DNA from: Bacteroides cellulosilyticus
Lineage (GTDB): Bacteria > Bacteroidota > Bacteroidia > Bacteroidales > Bacteroidaceae
Length of the DNA stretch: 64,000 nt
NCBI RefSeq assembly: GCF_020091405.1
Contig: NZ_CP081903.1
Coordinates: 5,766,501 to 5,830,500, forward strand
Reading direction: 5' to 3'
In this document: positions 30,783 to 39,373 of the stretch, piece after piece
How the letters are laid out: the number at the start of each line of letters is the position of its first letter
Position numbering within the stretch: the stretch's first letter is position 1
Notes under the pieces: model-generated
The model's database searches: none
The model's input: the letters and a program-made list of their open reading frames with translations, nothing else
Told to the model about the DNA's origin: nothing
Translations under genes and position numbers: made by a program

Positions 30783-32207
30783 TTATTTTATATTTTGCTT
30801 ATATACATTTCCGAAACGGTCAGTCACCACAACTTCAACAACTGCATTTTTATCTTGCGGAGTCGCTTTAAACAAATGTTCTGTTTTTATCGGCATAATC
30901 CAGTCATACACTACCCGTTCTTTATCGGAGCAAATAATTTTAGCTTCCGGATCATATCCTTCAAAACGCTGCATTTCACCCATACATTTGCCATTTTCAT
31001 ACCACTCCACTTTCCACTGTTCATCCCAGTTCCATACATTAGCAATAATATCTTGCGGATTTTCTTCAGATGAACCAACCGGATAACCTCTGAACTGGTA
31101 ATCAAACGGATATCCGGCACTCTTATATTTCCAAGTCACCTGATTATCATCTACTTCATAAACTCCATATCCACTCGGAGTACCGTCAGTACAGATCTCA
31201 GCCTTCCAGAAAGTACCGCAAACCGCAGCCGTATTATGTTCCATGAGTTTATCATTGAACACAACATTCCAGTTGTAATGAGTGTGACCGGTAAATATAT
31301 GCGCGTTATATCCAGCCAGAAGGTCATATATGCTGGAGGCGTTACTTGTCTCATCAGGAAGTAAAGCATTGAACTGCAACTCCTTGGTTGAGCTGGTCGG
31401 AATGTGCATGGCTACAAAAACCAGATGGTCCGTCGGTACAAAGGATAAGTCTTTTTCAATCCACTGTAAAGTACGTTCATCAATATAGCCGATATAGCGA
31501 TAATGGCGATTGATATAGAAACAGTTGTTCAGTACAATATAGTGAGCCTTACCACGATTGAACGAGTAATAGACAGGCCCGAAATATTCCTCAAAAGTTT
31601 TATAGGAATGTTCATAAGAGCGTACGCCATATTCCATATCGTGATTACCTACAGCACGATAGAAAGGAAGATCCAAAATATCGGAAGATTGGATATAAGA
31701 AGGAAATATAGCCGGAGCATTCCCCACAATATCACCGCAGTCCAACACAAAAATATCACTGTTCTTCTGCTTATCAACGAACTGGCGAACATCCTTCAGA
31801 TACTTCACATATCCTTCAATATCACTCGCCTTCGCTACTTGCACATCGGACTGTACCAGGCAAATGTGTTTATTGTCATTCTTCGGATTCTTCGTCAAAG
31901 TAAAATCATAGCTTCCCACCGAACTCTCTATTCTTTTATAATAATGTGGAAGACTCTTTTCTCTTTGAGGAAGATAACCTGCCGGAGTCGTTACATAGAC
32001 AAAACGTGCATCCCGGTGATATGGCAAAACATATCTACCTTCCGCGTCAGTCAATACACAATCAAAACCATTTGTCACCACAACATTGGACAGCCCTTTA
32101 CCTTGACATTTCACCTGTCCCTTAACATCTGCAACCGGCTGAGCCATCACACCCATGTTAACAGCACAAACACAACAGACAAATAAATATTTCAATAAAT
32201 GTTTCAT
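30783..32207 (-). CDS. secreted metallophosphoesterase with MetallophosN and MetallophosC domains
   Basis: An upstream TTG at 32243 would overlap the previous gene; the ATG at 32207, one base after that gene's stop, starts a good signal peptide (MKHLLKYLFVCCVCAVN), giving 474 residues. An N-terminal beta-domain (about 25-105, VKGQVKCQGKGLSNVVVTNG) is followed by a calcineurin-like core with QSDVQ, LDCGDIVG, VGNHDMEYG, AMHIP and FTGHTHYNW, and a C-terminal beta-domain with WNWDEQWKVEWYENGK. The metal motif DxH reads DVQ, so the first site may be altered. Probably acts on phosphorylated sugars in the periplasm; substrate unknown. Confidence 0.87.
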   Translation of the reverse strand: MKHLLKYLFVCCVCAVNMGVMAQPVADVKGQVKCQGKGLSNVVVTNGFDCVLTDAEGRYVLPYHRDARFVYVTTPAGYLPQREKSLPHYYKRIESSVGSYDFTLTKNPKNDNKHICLVQSDVQVAKASDIEGYVKYLKDVRQFVDKQKNSDIFVLDCGDIVGNAPAIFPSYIQSSDILDLPFYRAVGNHDMEYGVRSYEHSYKTFEEYFGPVYYSFNRGKAHYIVLNNCFYINRHYRYIGYIDERTLQWIEKDLSFVPTDHLVFVAMHIPTSSTKELQFNALLPDETSNASSIYDLLAGYNAHIFTGHTHYNWNVVFNDKLMEHNTAAVCGTFWKAEICTDGTPSGYGVYEVDDNQVTWKYKSAGYPFDYQFRGYPVGSSEENPQDIIANVWNWDEQWKVEWYENGKCMGEMQRFEGYDPEAKIICSDKERVVYDWIMPIKTEHLFKATPQDKNAVVEVVVTDRFGNVYKQNIK

Positions 32208-32208
32208 A

Positions 32209-33303
32209 TTATTTGATATTAAAGTATTCCTTATATCTATCATACAAATGACCGGCTTGCAGATAGGCAGACTGCGGACTCATAAAATGAGAAAATTCAA
32301 ACGTTATGGCTTTATCATATCCGGCTCTCTTCGCAGCTTCCAACTTCATTCGGAGTTTATCAAACTTTATCGGTAAAAAGTTGATTGGCATATCACGGTC
32401 AAATGTTTCTGCATTCGTCCAACATTTCATACCATATTTATCCGCCAGCTTTTTATTCACTGTAAAAAAAGCATCCAATTCATCATAGTCAATGTGCCCA
32501 TCCTGAAAAGCACAAGCATCAACTACCTCGTGAATCCCATCAAAAATCTCATTCCACTCTCTTTCATGTTCCTGAACTGAAACTGCATCTTCTTTAGTTA
32601 ACTTGTCAGTTCCCATCACAGCCTTTTTTCCGTCAATCCAAGGAGAAATAAAAGTAGGAAGACCTGCAGAGACATCCTTGCATTGTTTTCCCATTGCCCT
32701 GAAAGCATCAATAGCCCCTTTAGTCTTACGGCTGATCTCGCCACTGATATACCATCCGCCAAAACTCTTGTATTTTTCACCGTATTGCTTCCAAACTTCA
32801 TCAATAACGTATTTATTATCTTCAATCTCCCAAGATAAATCACCCGTATCCCAATACTTCCCGGAATCATACAAACCGAAATAAAATTTCATCTGATATT
32901 TTTCCGCCAAACGGAGATACATATCTACCAAGTCGAAAGATGGCATATAGCATCCTTTACCAAGCAAATATTTAGAAGGATAAGTAATAAACTTGCGATA
33001 ACCGGAACGAATCATAATAACAGTATCAATCCCAATACTTTTCATGTGACGAAAATCCTGCTCCCACTCTCTTTCACTCCAATTCTGATGAGGAATATCA
33101 TGAGAAATTTCATCCAAGAAAGTTCCTGTTATTTTCAATCCATCATTCTTAGGAATAATAAATTTATCAGTTTCACCACCGGGCGATGAAGAGAAAGATA
33201 TCACTTCTTTCTCTTCAGTTGCCAGCAATCCAGGAGCTACTAAGGCGGAAGCTCCTGCCAGTGCGGCCTTTTTCAAAAAATCTCTGCGATTGCTTGTTTT
33301 CAT
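32209..33303 (-). CDS. DUF4434 TIM-barrel protein with twin-arginine-like signal
   Basis: 364 residues and first gene of the PUL transcript. The N-terminus SNRRDFLKKAALAG resembles a twin-arginine signal. The barrel carries FGGWYISGEI (E189), AFQDGHID and CWTNAETF (E299), matching the paired-glutamate pattern of the locus paralogs. A good TAnnTTTG promoter lies about 90 bp upstream, with TTAACCT repeats in between. No catalytic activity is established; a retaining glycosidase is my inference from the two conserved glutamates on strands 4 and 7. Confidence 0.78.
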   Translation of the reverse strand: MKTSNRRDFLKKAALAGASALVAPGLLATEEKEVISFSSSPGGETDKFIIPKNDGLKITGTFLDEISHDIPHQNWSEREWEQDFRHMKSIGIDTVIMIRSGYRKFITYPSKYLLGKGCYMPSFDLVDMYLRLAEKYQMKFYFGLYDSGKYWDTGDLSWEIEDNKYVIDEVWKQYGEKYKSFGGWYISGEISRKTKGAIDAFRAMGKQCKDVSAGLPTFISPWIDGKKAVMGTDKLTKEDAVSVQEHEREWNEIFDGIHEVVDACAFQDGHIDYDELDAFFTVNKKLADKYGMKCWTNAETFDRDMPINFLPIKFDKLRMKLEAAKRAGYDKAITFEFSHFMSPQSAYLQAGHLYDRYKEYFNIK

Positions 33304-33328
33304 AGCTTTCTTCTGTATAATATATATG

Positions 33329-33374
33329 TTAACCTATTGAATTCTAAGTTTAACCTTTATTATCATAGAGGTTA
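33329..33374. promoter_or_regulatory. TTAACCT repeats, likely operator between PUL and ROK gene
   Basis: TTAACCT occurs at 33329-33335 and 33350-33356, 21 bp apart, and its reverse complement AGGTTA at 33369-33374. They lie just downstream of the predicted start point of the PUL promoter, a place where a repressor would block elongation or initiation. The divergent ROK gene makes its product the obvious candidate to bind here (inference). Confidence 0.5.
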
Positions 33375-33393
33375 TTATATTTATAACACAGTG

Positions 33394-33424
33394 CAAATAT
33401 AGATATATTTATTAAATAAACAAT
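33394..33424 (-). promoter_or_regulatory. Bacteroides-type promoter for the PUL operon
   Basis: On the - strand, TATATTTG (33394-33401 as CAAATATA on +) matches the -7 box TAnnTTTG. ATTG, from CAAT at 33421-33424 on +, lies 19 bp further upstream as a fair -33 box. Expected transcript start is near 33387, leaving a leader of about 85 nt before the ATG at 33303. Confidence 0.7.
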
Positions 33425-33621
33425 AGATAATAAATTATTTTATTATTAAATTCTTATTATCCGGTACATTTAATTATATACGGCCATATTATTAATTAAT
33501 AATAACGAGGAAAAAGAAAAGAAACGCAAACTAAAGACAAAAAAGGAATAAGAAAAAGGAGAGTTCAGCAATTATCAACTAGATAAAAAGAAGAAATAAT
33601 ATTCTTTTTCACATAGAAAGG

Positions 33622-33652
33622 TTGATGTTAATAAAATTATTAAGTATCTTTG
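33622..33652 (+). promoter_or_regulatory. Bacteroides-type promoter for the ROK gene, nearly leaderless
   Basis: TATCTTTG (33645-33652) matches TAnnTTTG, with TTG at 33622-33624 twenty bases upstream. The predicted start point (about 33658-33660) falls within a few bases of the ATG at 33662, so the mRNA may have almost no leader. The rest of 33425-33621 is AT-rich and holds no other feature I can support. Confidence 0.6.
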
Positions 33653-33661
33653 TTGACAATA

Positions 33662-34891
33662 ATGAAATTAACAAAGAGTATGTATCAGCAATTCCTAAAA
33701 GAAATAGAAATGGGGTCTAAAAATGCCCTTATAAAAAAAAGGATTATCACCTATTATATATATAATGGTAGTTCTACAATTCCTGATCTCTCTAAGGAGT
33801 TAGATCTGAGTATCCCTACTGTCACTAAATTAATAGGTGAAATGTTCGATGAAGGTTATATAAATGATTATGGGAAACTGGAAACAAGCGGAGGACGCCA
33901 CCCGCATCTATACGGCTTGAATCCTCAATCCGGTTACTTTATTGGAGTAGATATAAAAAAATTCTCCATCAACATCGGATTAATCAATTTTAAAGGAGAT
34001 ATGGTAGATCTCAAAATGGATATTCCTTATAATTTTGAGAACTCTTTGGAAGGAATGAACGAGCTTTGTAGTCTTATTCTCAATTTCATCAAGAAACTTT
34101 CAATTGACACTGAAAAGATTCTTAATATCAATGTCAATGTATCAGGTCGGGTAAACCCAGAATCCGGATATAGTTTCAGCCAGTTTAATTTTGAAGAGCG
34201 TCCTCTTGCAGATGTATTAAGTGAAAGACTAGGATATACTGTCACAATCGACAATGATACACGAGCAATGACCTATGGAGAATATATGCAAGGATGCGTT
34301 AAAGGGGAAAAAGATATTATTTTCGTAAATGTCAGCTGGGGATTAGGAATCGGAATTATTATAGACGGAAAAATCTACAAAGGAAAATCTGGATTCTCAG
34401 GAGAATTTGGGCATATCAGCACATTTGATAATGAAATCATCTGCCACTGTGGAAAGAAAGGCTGTCTGGAAACAGAAGCTTCCGGCTCAGCATTACACCG
34501 TACTCTGCTGGAACGAATAAAGAAAGGAGAAAATTCTATTTTATCCGAACGGATTAACATGGAAAACCCATTAACATTAGATGAGATTATAGCAGCAGTA
34601 AACAAGGAAGATGTGCTATGCATTGAAATTGTCGAAGAAATCGGACAAAAATTAGGTAAACAAATTGCCGGTCTTATAAATATCTTTAATCCCGAGTTAG
34701 TAATAATCGGAGGAACATTATCTCTAACCGGAGACTACATTACGCAACCTATAAAAACAGCAGTACGGAAATACTCCTTAAACCTCGTGAATAAAGACTC
34801 AGTTATCACAACATCCAAGTTAAAAGATAAGGCCGGCATTGTAGGTGCATGCATGCTGGCACGAAGCCGAATGTTTGAAGGTGCTAATTAA
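33662..34891 (+). CDS. ROK-family transcriptional regulator
   Basis: 409 residues from the ATG at 33662; a TTG at 33650 overlaps the promoter box and is unlikely. An N-terminal winged helix-turn-helix (about 30-75, PDLSKELDLSIPTVTKLI) is followed by a ROK sugar-binding domain with the zinc signature GEFGH and CHCGKKGCLETEASG (near 250-280). Such proteins (NagC/XylR type) are repressors released by a sugar or sugar phosphate. It is transcribed away from the PUL with shared control DNA, so it probably represses the 33303-5889 operon. Its stop overlaps tail-to-tail with the WbuC gene by 4 bases. Confidence 0.9.
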   Translation: MKLTKSMYQQFLKEIEMGSKNALIKKRIITYYIYNGSSTIPDLSKELDLSIPTVTKLIGEMFDEGYINDYGKLETSGGRHPHLYGLNPQSGYFIGVDIKKFSINIGLINFKGDMVDLKMDIPYNFENSLEGMNELCSLILNFIKKLSIDTEKILNINVNVSGRVNPESGYSFSQFNFEERPLADVLSERLGYTVTIDNDTRAMTYGEYMQGCVKGEKDIIFVNVSWGLGIGIIIDGKIYKGKSGFSGEFGHISTFDNEIICHCGKKGCLETEASGSALHRTLLERIKKGENSILSERINMENPLTLDEIIAAVNKEDVLCIEIVEEIGQKLGKQIAGLINIFNPELVIIGGTLSLTGDYITQPIKTAVRKYSLNLVNKDSVITTSKLKDKAGIVGACMLARSRMFEGAN

Positions 34892-35349
34892 ACCTCCAAC
34901 ATTCGTTTCATAAACACAGCCGCACCTTCCAAGTCGGAGGGTGCAGGCGCCCATGGCGCAATATCTTCGGGAGGAAGTGGTTTATAAGGGCCACTTTTGA
35001 TTTCAAAAATCACAGTGCCTGGCTCTAAAGCAATAATACTATGCCAAGTACCGGAAGGGATCTCCACCCCATAAACTCCAGCCGATGGATTTAGGTTAAC
35101 TTTTTCTATTACATTACCTAAATCATCATAAAAGAAAGTCAACAGACTTCCACGTAATACCACATAAGTCTCCTCTTTATCAGTGTGACGATGAGGAGGA
35201 AGATACGTTCCCGGCTCCAATGCATTAAGCAGGCGCTGGATAGGTGCATCCAATGATTCATGAAAATTATAATTCATACGCAAACGAGAACTCTCCCGCG
35301 CTTCCTGGGACACACTATCCAACAGTTCTTCTGAAATCAACTTCATCAT
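34888..35349 (-). CDS. WbuC-family cupin-fold metalloprotein
   Basis: 153 residues, cytoplasmic, single-domain cupin with LPPHRHTDKEETYVVLRG and IPSGTWHSI metal-ligand motifs. WbuC proteins are found in O-antigen and capsule clusters of many bacteria but their reaction is not established. The start ATG overlaps the upstream stop (TAATG), so the gene is co-translated with the NusG-like gene and ends the export cassette. Tandem ATGs leave the first residue open by one codon. Confidence 0.85.
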   Translation of the reverse strand: MMKLISEELLDSVSQEARESSRLRMNYNFHESLDAPIQRLLNALEPGTYLPPHRHTDKEETYVVLRGSLLTFFYDDLGNVIEKVNLNPSAGVYGVEIPSGTWHSIIALEPGTVIFEIKSGPYKPLPPEDIAPWAPAPSDLEGAAVFMKRMLEV

Positions 35350-35675
35350 TACTTCAATAATTGGGCAAACTTTCCTGGAAGGTTTGCCTTATCAGATACT
35401 ATAGTAAGCTCTTTGCCATCAGCATTCACTAAAAATGCCGCTTTTTGAGAAGCTACAACAGGGGTCATATCCTTAAGATCTCCCTCTACAAAAACACAAC
35501 CGGAGAAAAAAGGAACAATAATTTCCTTTGTTTTTCCATTCCAGTTCACATAAATTGTTTGCATAGGACAATAAGTCTTATATCCGGCAACAGTAAGGTG
35601 TTGCATCAATTTACGTTCCAATCTTGGCGCTGTGTACAATACATACCAGCTACGCGAATTTTCATCCATCATCAT
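35349..35675 (-). CDS. NusG N-terminal-domain protein (UpxY/RfaH-like, no KOW)
   Basis: About 108 residues with the NGN fold signature SWYVLYTAPRLERKLMQHL, YKTYCPMQ and VPFFSGCVFVEG. NusG-like UpxY proteins in Bacteroides antiterminate capsule operons, are usually about 170-190 residues and are encoded first. This one is short, has no visible C-terminal KOW domain, and is the fourth gene. Its ATG overlaps the Wzz stop (ATGA), so I prefer it over an upstream in-frame ATG at 35696. It may be a paused-polymerase factor or a remnant. Confidence 0.75.
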   Translation of the reverse strand: MMMDENSRSWYVLYTAPRLERKLMQHLTVAGYKTYCPMQTIYVNWNGKTKEIIVPFFSGCVFVEGDLKDMTPVVASQKAAFLVNADGKELTIVSDKANLPGKFAQLLK

Positions 35676-36781
35676 ATCGTTGTTTGCTTTTTCCATCCTT
35701 TTAATAAATCCTTTATAAACAATATCCATCCAACACTACCGACACCAGCCAAAAATACGAAACCTATCAGAATCATAGGCTTGCTAGGCTTAGACGGACG
35801 CAAAGGAACCGTCGCTGGCTGAACAACAGTATATACCGGAGTAATTTCTTGTACTTTAGCTTTTGCCATCTGTAACTGTTGGGCAACTTGAGTATATACA
35901 TTATATGCTAAACTCATCTCATTTTGCAAACGCTCCTGCTCAGCACGATAACTTAACAAAATAATATTTTGATTTGCATCTACAAAAGATGCATACTTAC
36001 TTTGGGCATCCGTATAATTAGCTTTTGCTTCTGTATATAATTTCTCGGTAAAAGCCAAATCATGACGAGCTTTATTAGTTCGATATTCAGTTATATAATT
36101 CTGAAGGCGGTGCATTACTGTATCGGTTAATGAAGCAGAAATTAAAGGATCCTGCATTGTTACCGTCAAGGTAGTAACACCTGTCTTCTTATCAACAGAG
36201 ACAGCTATACGTTTACTTAGCGCTTCAGCAATGTCTGCTTCGTCTTTTGTTAATCTAAAAGGATCCAATGTACCAGTTCCTTCTACTTCATCATCCTTAA
36301 ATAAAGAGATGGTCCAACCCAAAACTTTAAAAGGAGCAGAAATAATAGCACCCCACCAAGGAGCACGCTGATGTTCGTCCAAGTAAACATACAGCGTAGT
36401 ATCTACCTTTTCTTTATCATCTTTGACCTTTACATCAAACAACTCAGTCAGAAACGGGGTAGAACTTACGATATCCGGATAAAGATCCGGATAAAGAGCA
36501 TCTTCTCCAACAGAAGACCCCATATTGATTCCAGCCATAGCCGCCAAAGCTCCCATGCTACCTCCTGAAGTTTTCCCAGTGCTTTCTGGTGCTAACGTTA
36601 CGCTAGTGGAATATTCTCTAGGAATGCTAAATGCAACAACCAATCCTACTAACGCTGCATATCCACACGCTTTAAAAACCAATTTTCGCTCTGCCCAAAC
36701 TTTCTTGGCAAGTTCAATCAAGTCTATTTCCTGTTCCTCTGGTTGTTGAGGAAGTGTATTCAGTTTTTTTTCTTCACTCAT
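35672..36781 (-). CDS. Wzz-like polysaccharide chain-length determinant
   Basis: 369 residues with an N-terminal cytoplasmic tail, a first membrane helix (about 37-55), a long periplasmic part with coiled-coil (LAFTEKLYTEAKANYTDAQ) and a C-terminal helix (about 335-355) preceded by the PLRPSKPSKP proline motif typical of Wzz/PCP proteins. It sets polysaccharide length together with the exporter encoded upstream. There is no tyrosine-kinase domain, so it is the PCP-1/2b type. Confidence 0.9.
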   Translation of the reverse strand: MSEEKKLNTLPQQPEEQEIDLIELAKKVWAERKLVFKACGYAALVGLVVAFSIPREYSTSVTLAPESTGKTSGGSMGALAAMAGINMGSSVGEDALYPDLYPDIVSSTPFLTELFDVKVKDDKEKVDTTLYVYLDEHQRAPWWGAIISAPFKVLGWTISLFKDDEVEGTGTLDPFRLTKDEADIAEALSKRIAVSVDKKTGVTTLTVTMQDPLISASLTDTVMHRLQNYITEYRTNKARHDLAFTEKLYTEAKANYTDAQSKYASFVDANQNIILLSYRAEQERLQNEMSLAYNVYTQVAQQLQMAKAKVQEITPVYTVVQPATVPLRPSKPSKPMILIGFVFLAGVGSVGWILFIKDLLKGWKKQTTI

Positions 36782-36789
36782 AATCCAAA

Positions 36790-39240
36790 TTACTTAAAAG
36801 CGTTAGCCATAGTTGCTACCATTGCTGCAATTGTAGCAGTTGTACTACTAATACCCAAAATTTCAGCCATCGCCATATGTTTCTTTTCAGCCTTGCTGGG
36901 AACGATAATTTCACATCCCGGTTCTATAGCACTGGCATTTCTTGCCTTCAGACGAGATACCGTACCATTCATGTAAACTACATAAACTTTCTTCTTCTTT
37001 GCCATATTGCCATAACCACCCGCTTGATTAATGTAGAATTTCAGATTCTTTCCCTTCTGATACACTACGGTATTAGGATACATGACCGAACCACTAATTT
37101 TCACAGTATTCACATATTCCGGAATATACAGTACATCTCCCTCACGCAAAACCAAATCAAAATCAGACTTTGGATTGGCTAAAGCTTTCTCCAGATCAAT
37201 ACCTACAGTATAGGTCTCTGACAGATTTAATTTCTGTATAGATATGGAATCCTTTCCCTCACCATTCTGAGCCATACGGATAGCGTCATTCTGACGACGT
37301 CTTTCCTCATCGGACAATTTACGGATTAAACGAGCTCCTTTTACATAAGCATCCGGAGTTACACCACCAGCCTTGCTAACCAAGTCAGACAAGCGCTCAT
37401 TCTTCTTCAATAGAGAATAGCTACCAGAGAAAAGTACTTCACCAGCAACAACCACATTCTGTTGCCTACGATAAGCTGGACTTCTACGAATATAAACAGC
37501 ATCAAAGGGTTCTAAATAGAAGTTCTCCGCATTTCCTCCAACAATAAAACCATCTTTTATATCAAAAGTAAATGTTTTACCCAAAACACTACTGAATGAA
37601 GTGCTCTTAGGATCTTTAATACGACGAGTTACCTCAACCCTCGTTGTAGCTGCTTCTTCTAACAAGCCACCCGCCTGAACAAGTAAATCTTCAATAGTCA
37701 TATTCTTAGAAAAAAGGAAAGTACCCGGATTAGCAACTTCACCATAAATTGCAACCGTTTCTTCTTCTTTCAAATCAGTAATACTTGGGATATACAGGAT
37801 ATCATTTTTCTGCAAAGGAATATCAGCAATCGTCCCGTTTAATAATCCTCCTAAATCAATAGCAATAATTTCATGAGACAGGTCTTCATGCTCTCTGTCT
37901 ATAATTACTCTATTCAGAAAAGCATCTCCACGCAATCCTTCAGCTTTCTTTATTAATTGTTTCACCGTATTTACTGTACCGTCTAGTTGATATAAACCGG
38001 CACGATAAACAGCCCCACGAACTTCTACGCGATTTTCGAAACGATCCAGTACAGCATCTATCGTAATCATATCTCCATCATCCAAACGGAAAACAGAGTA
38101 ATCCATTTCATCTACATTAAAGACCTGATGTTCACGTCCGCTCTTACGCACAAGACGAATGGCTTTTTTATAAGCATCACCAGTAAAACCACCTGCATAA
38201 TTTAATATGGTAGCAACAGTCTCTGTAGGTTTCATCTCATAAAACATCGGTCTTTTGACTTTACCCACAATCTCAACCAAAGACTGATAAGGATCTACAA
38301 TGATCACGTCACCTTCCTGAAGGCGTATATCATCCTTCATTTTACCTTTCATTATAAAGTCGTAAACATCCAGATCAGCAAAGGTTTTACCATCACGTAC
38401 CACTTTAATACTACGTAAACTACCGATACGGTTCACACCACCAGCACGATATAAAGCATGGAATACAGTGGAAAATGCAGATAAGGTATAAGTTCCCGGC
38501 ACAGAAACCTCACCCATAATATTAATTTGTATCGTACGAATGTCACCCAATGTCAATTTTATCTCAGAATTGGGTTCCGTACCTGAAATTCCCGAATAGA
38601 TCTTAGAAAACTCACGCTGCAAAAAAGAATTCGCCTCTTTTACAGTCATACCACTAAGATGAACGGGACCTAAACCACGAACTAAGATAGTTCCTTCCGG
38701 AGAAATCGTCTGACGGATTGTATTTTCTGAAGCCCCCCAGATATCTATAATAACTTCATCACCCGGGCCTAAACGGTAATTTACCGGAGTAGCCAAATTT
38801 GCACTCGGCTCAAAAGAAAGGTTTCTACTAGAAAATAAACTATGACCAAAAATATTGCTTCCCGGTGCTTCAGGAGTAGCTTTCGCATCACGTTTTAAAT
38901 CAATTATTTCTTTCTGTTCTTCTAATTCTGCTTCTTCATAAGAAGTACCTCTAATAGCTTTCCCGTCTGTCATTAAAGAAGTACGTTCACGAAGTTGAGA
39001 GGGTTTGTTTTCCACTCCATCTGCAGCAGTACTATGCTCGGCATATTTTTTTTGTATACGAGCAACCTGTTCTTTGGTTACTCCTCTACGCAATAGCTCA
39101 GTAGTCATTTGCTTTTGCGATTTGCCAGTTCTCTGTGCTTCTTTCACATATTGAACCACCTGATCATCCGACATTTGCTGGGCCATAACGCCCCCTACGA
39201 GGATGAAGATTGAAAAGAATAGTGCTATTAATCTACGCAT
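36790..39240 (-). CDS. SLBB/Poly_export outer-membrane polysaccharide exporter (Wza-like)
   Basis: 816 residues, signal peptide to about residue 20. After a linker, a Poly_export domain (about 145-230, YRLGPGDEVIIDIWGASE) is followed by several SLBB repeats (INIMGEVSVPGTYTLS, VEIVGKVKRPMFYEM, VEVRGAVYRAGLYQL, VAIYGEVANPGTFLF, VVVAGEVLFSGSYSL, VKISGSVMYPNTVVY) and a short C-terminal hydrophobic stretch. It is longer than Escherichia coli Wza, as is common for Bacteroides homologs. A TAnnTTTG promoter box lies about 52 bp upstream. Confidence 0.92.
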   Translation of the reverse strand: MRRLIALFFSIFILVGGVMAQQMSDDQVVQYVKEAQRTGKSQKQMTTELLRRGVTKEQVARIQKKYAEHSTAADGVENKPSQLRERTSLMTDGKAIRGTSYEEAELEEQKEIIDLKRDAKATPEAPGSNIFGHSLFSSRNLSFEPSANLATPVNYRLGPGDEVIIDIWGASENTIRQTISPEGTILVRGLGPVHLSGMTVKEANSFLQREFSKIYSGISGTEPNSEIKLTLGDIRTIQINIMGEVSVPGTYTLSAFSTVFHALYRAGGVNRIGSLRSIKVVRDGKTFADLDVYDFIMKGKMKDDIRLQEGDVIIVDPYQSLVEIVGKVKRPMFYEMKPTETVATILNYAGGFTGDAYKKAIRLVRKSGREHQVFNVDEMDYSVFRLDDGDMITIDAVLDRFENRVEVRGAVYRAGLYQLDGTVNTVKQLIKKAEGLRGDAFLNRVIIDREHEDLSHEIIAIDLGGLLNGTIADIPLQKNDILYIPSITDLKEEETVAIYGEVANPGTFLFSKNMTIEDLLVQAGGLLEEAATTRVEVTRRIKDPKSTSFSSVLGKTFTFDIKDGFIVGGNAENFYLEPFDAVYIRRSPAYRRQQNVVVAGEVLFSGSYSLLKKNERLSDLVSKAGGVTPDAYVKGARLIRKLSDEERRRQNDAIRMAQNGEGKDSISIQKLNLSETYTVGIDLEKALANPKSDFDLVLREGDVLYIPEYVNTVKISGSVMYPNTVVYQKGKNLKFYINQAGGYGNMAKKKKVYVVYMNGTVSRLKARNASAIEPGCEIIVPSKAEKKHMAMAEILGISSTTATIAAMVATMANAFK

Positions 39241-39291
39241 AAGATATTTGATTAATCTTTAAAATTCCTACAGTTAAATATAAATCGGGCA

Positions 39292-39299
39292 CAAAGGTA
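39292..39299 (-). promoter_or_regulatory. candidate -7 box upstream of the exporter gene
   Basis: CAAAGGTA on + gives TACCTTTG on -, matching TAnnTTTG. I do not see a good TTTG at -33. It may allow the exporter genes to be read independently of the WbpM-like gene upstream. The 39241-39373 gap holds nothing else I recognise. Confidence 0.4.
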
Positions 39300-39373
39300 G
39301 CACATTATTTCAGAACGCCCATTTATTTTACATCGAAATTTCAGAAAAAGAATTAAAAACTCCATTCAGCCGT

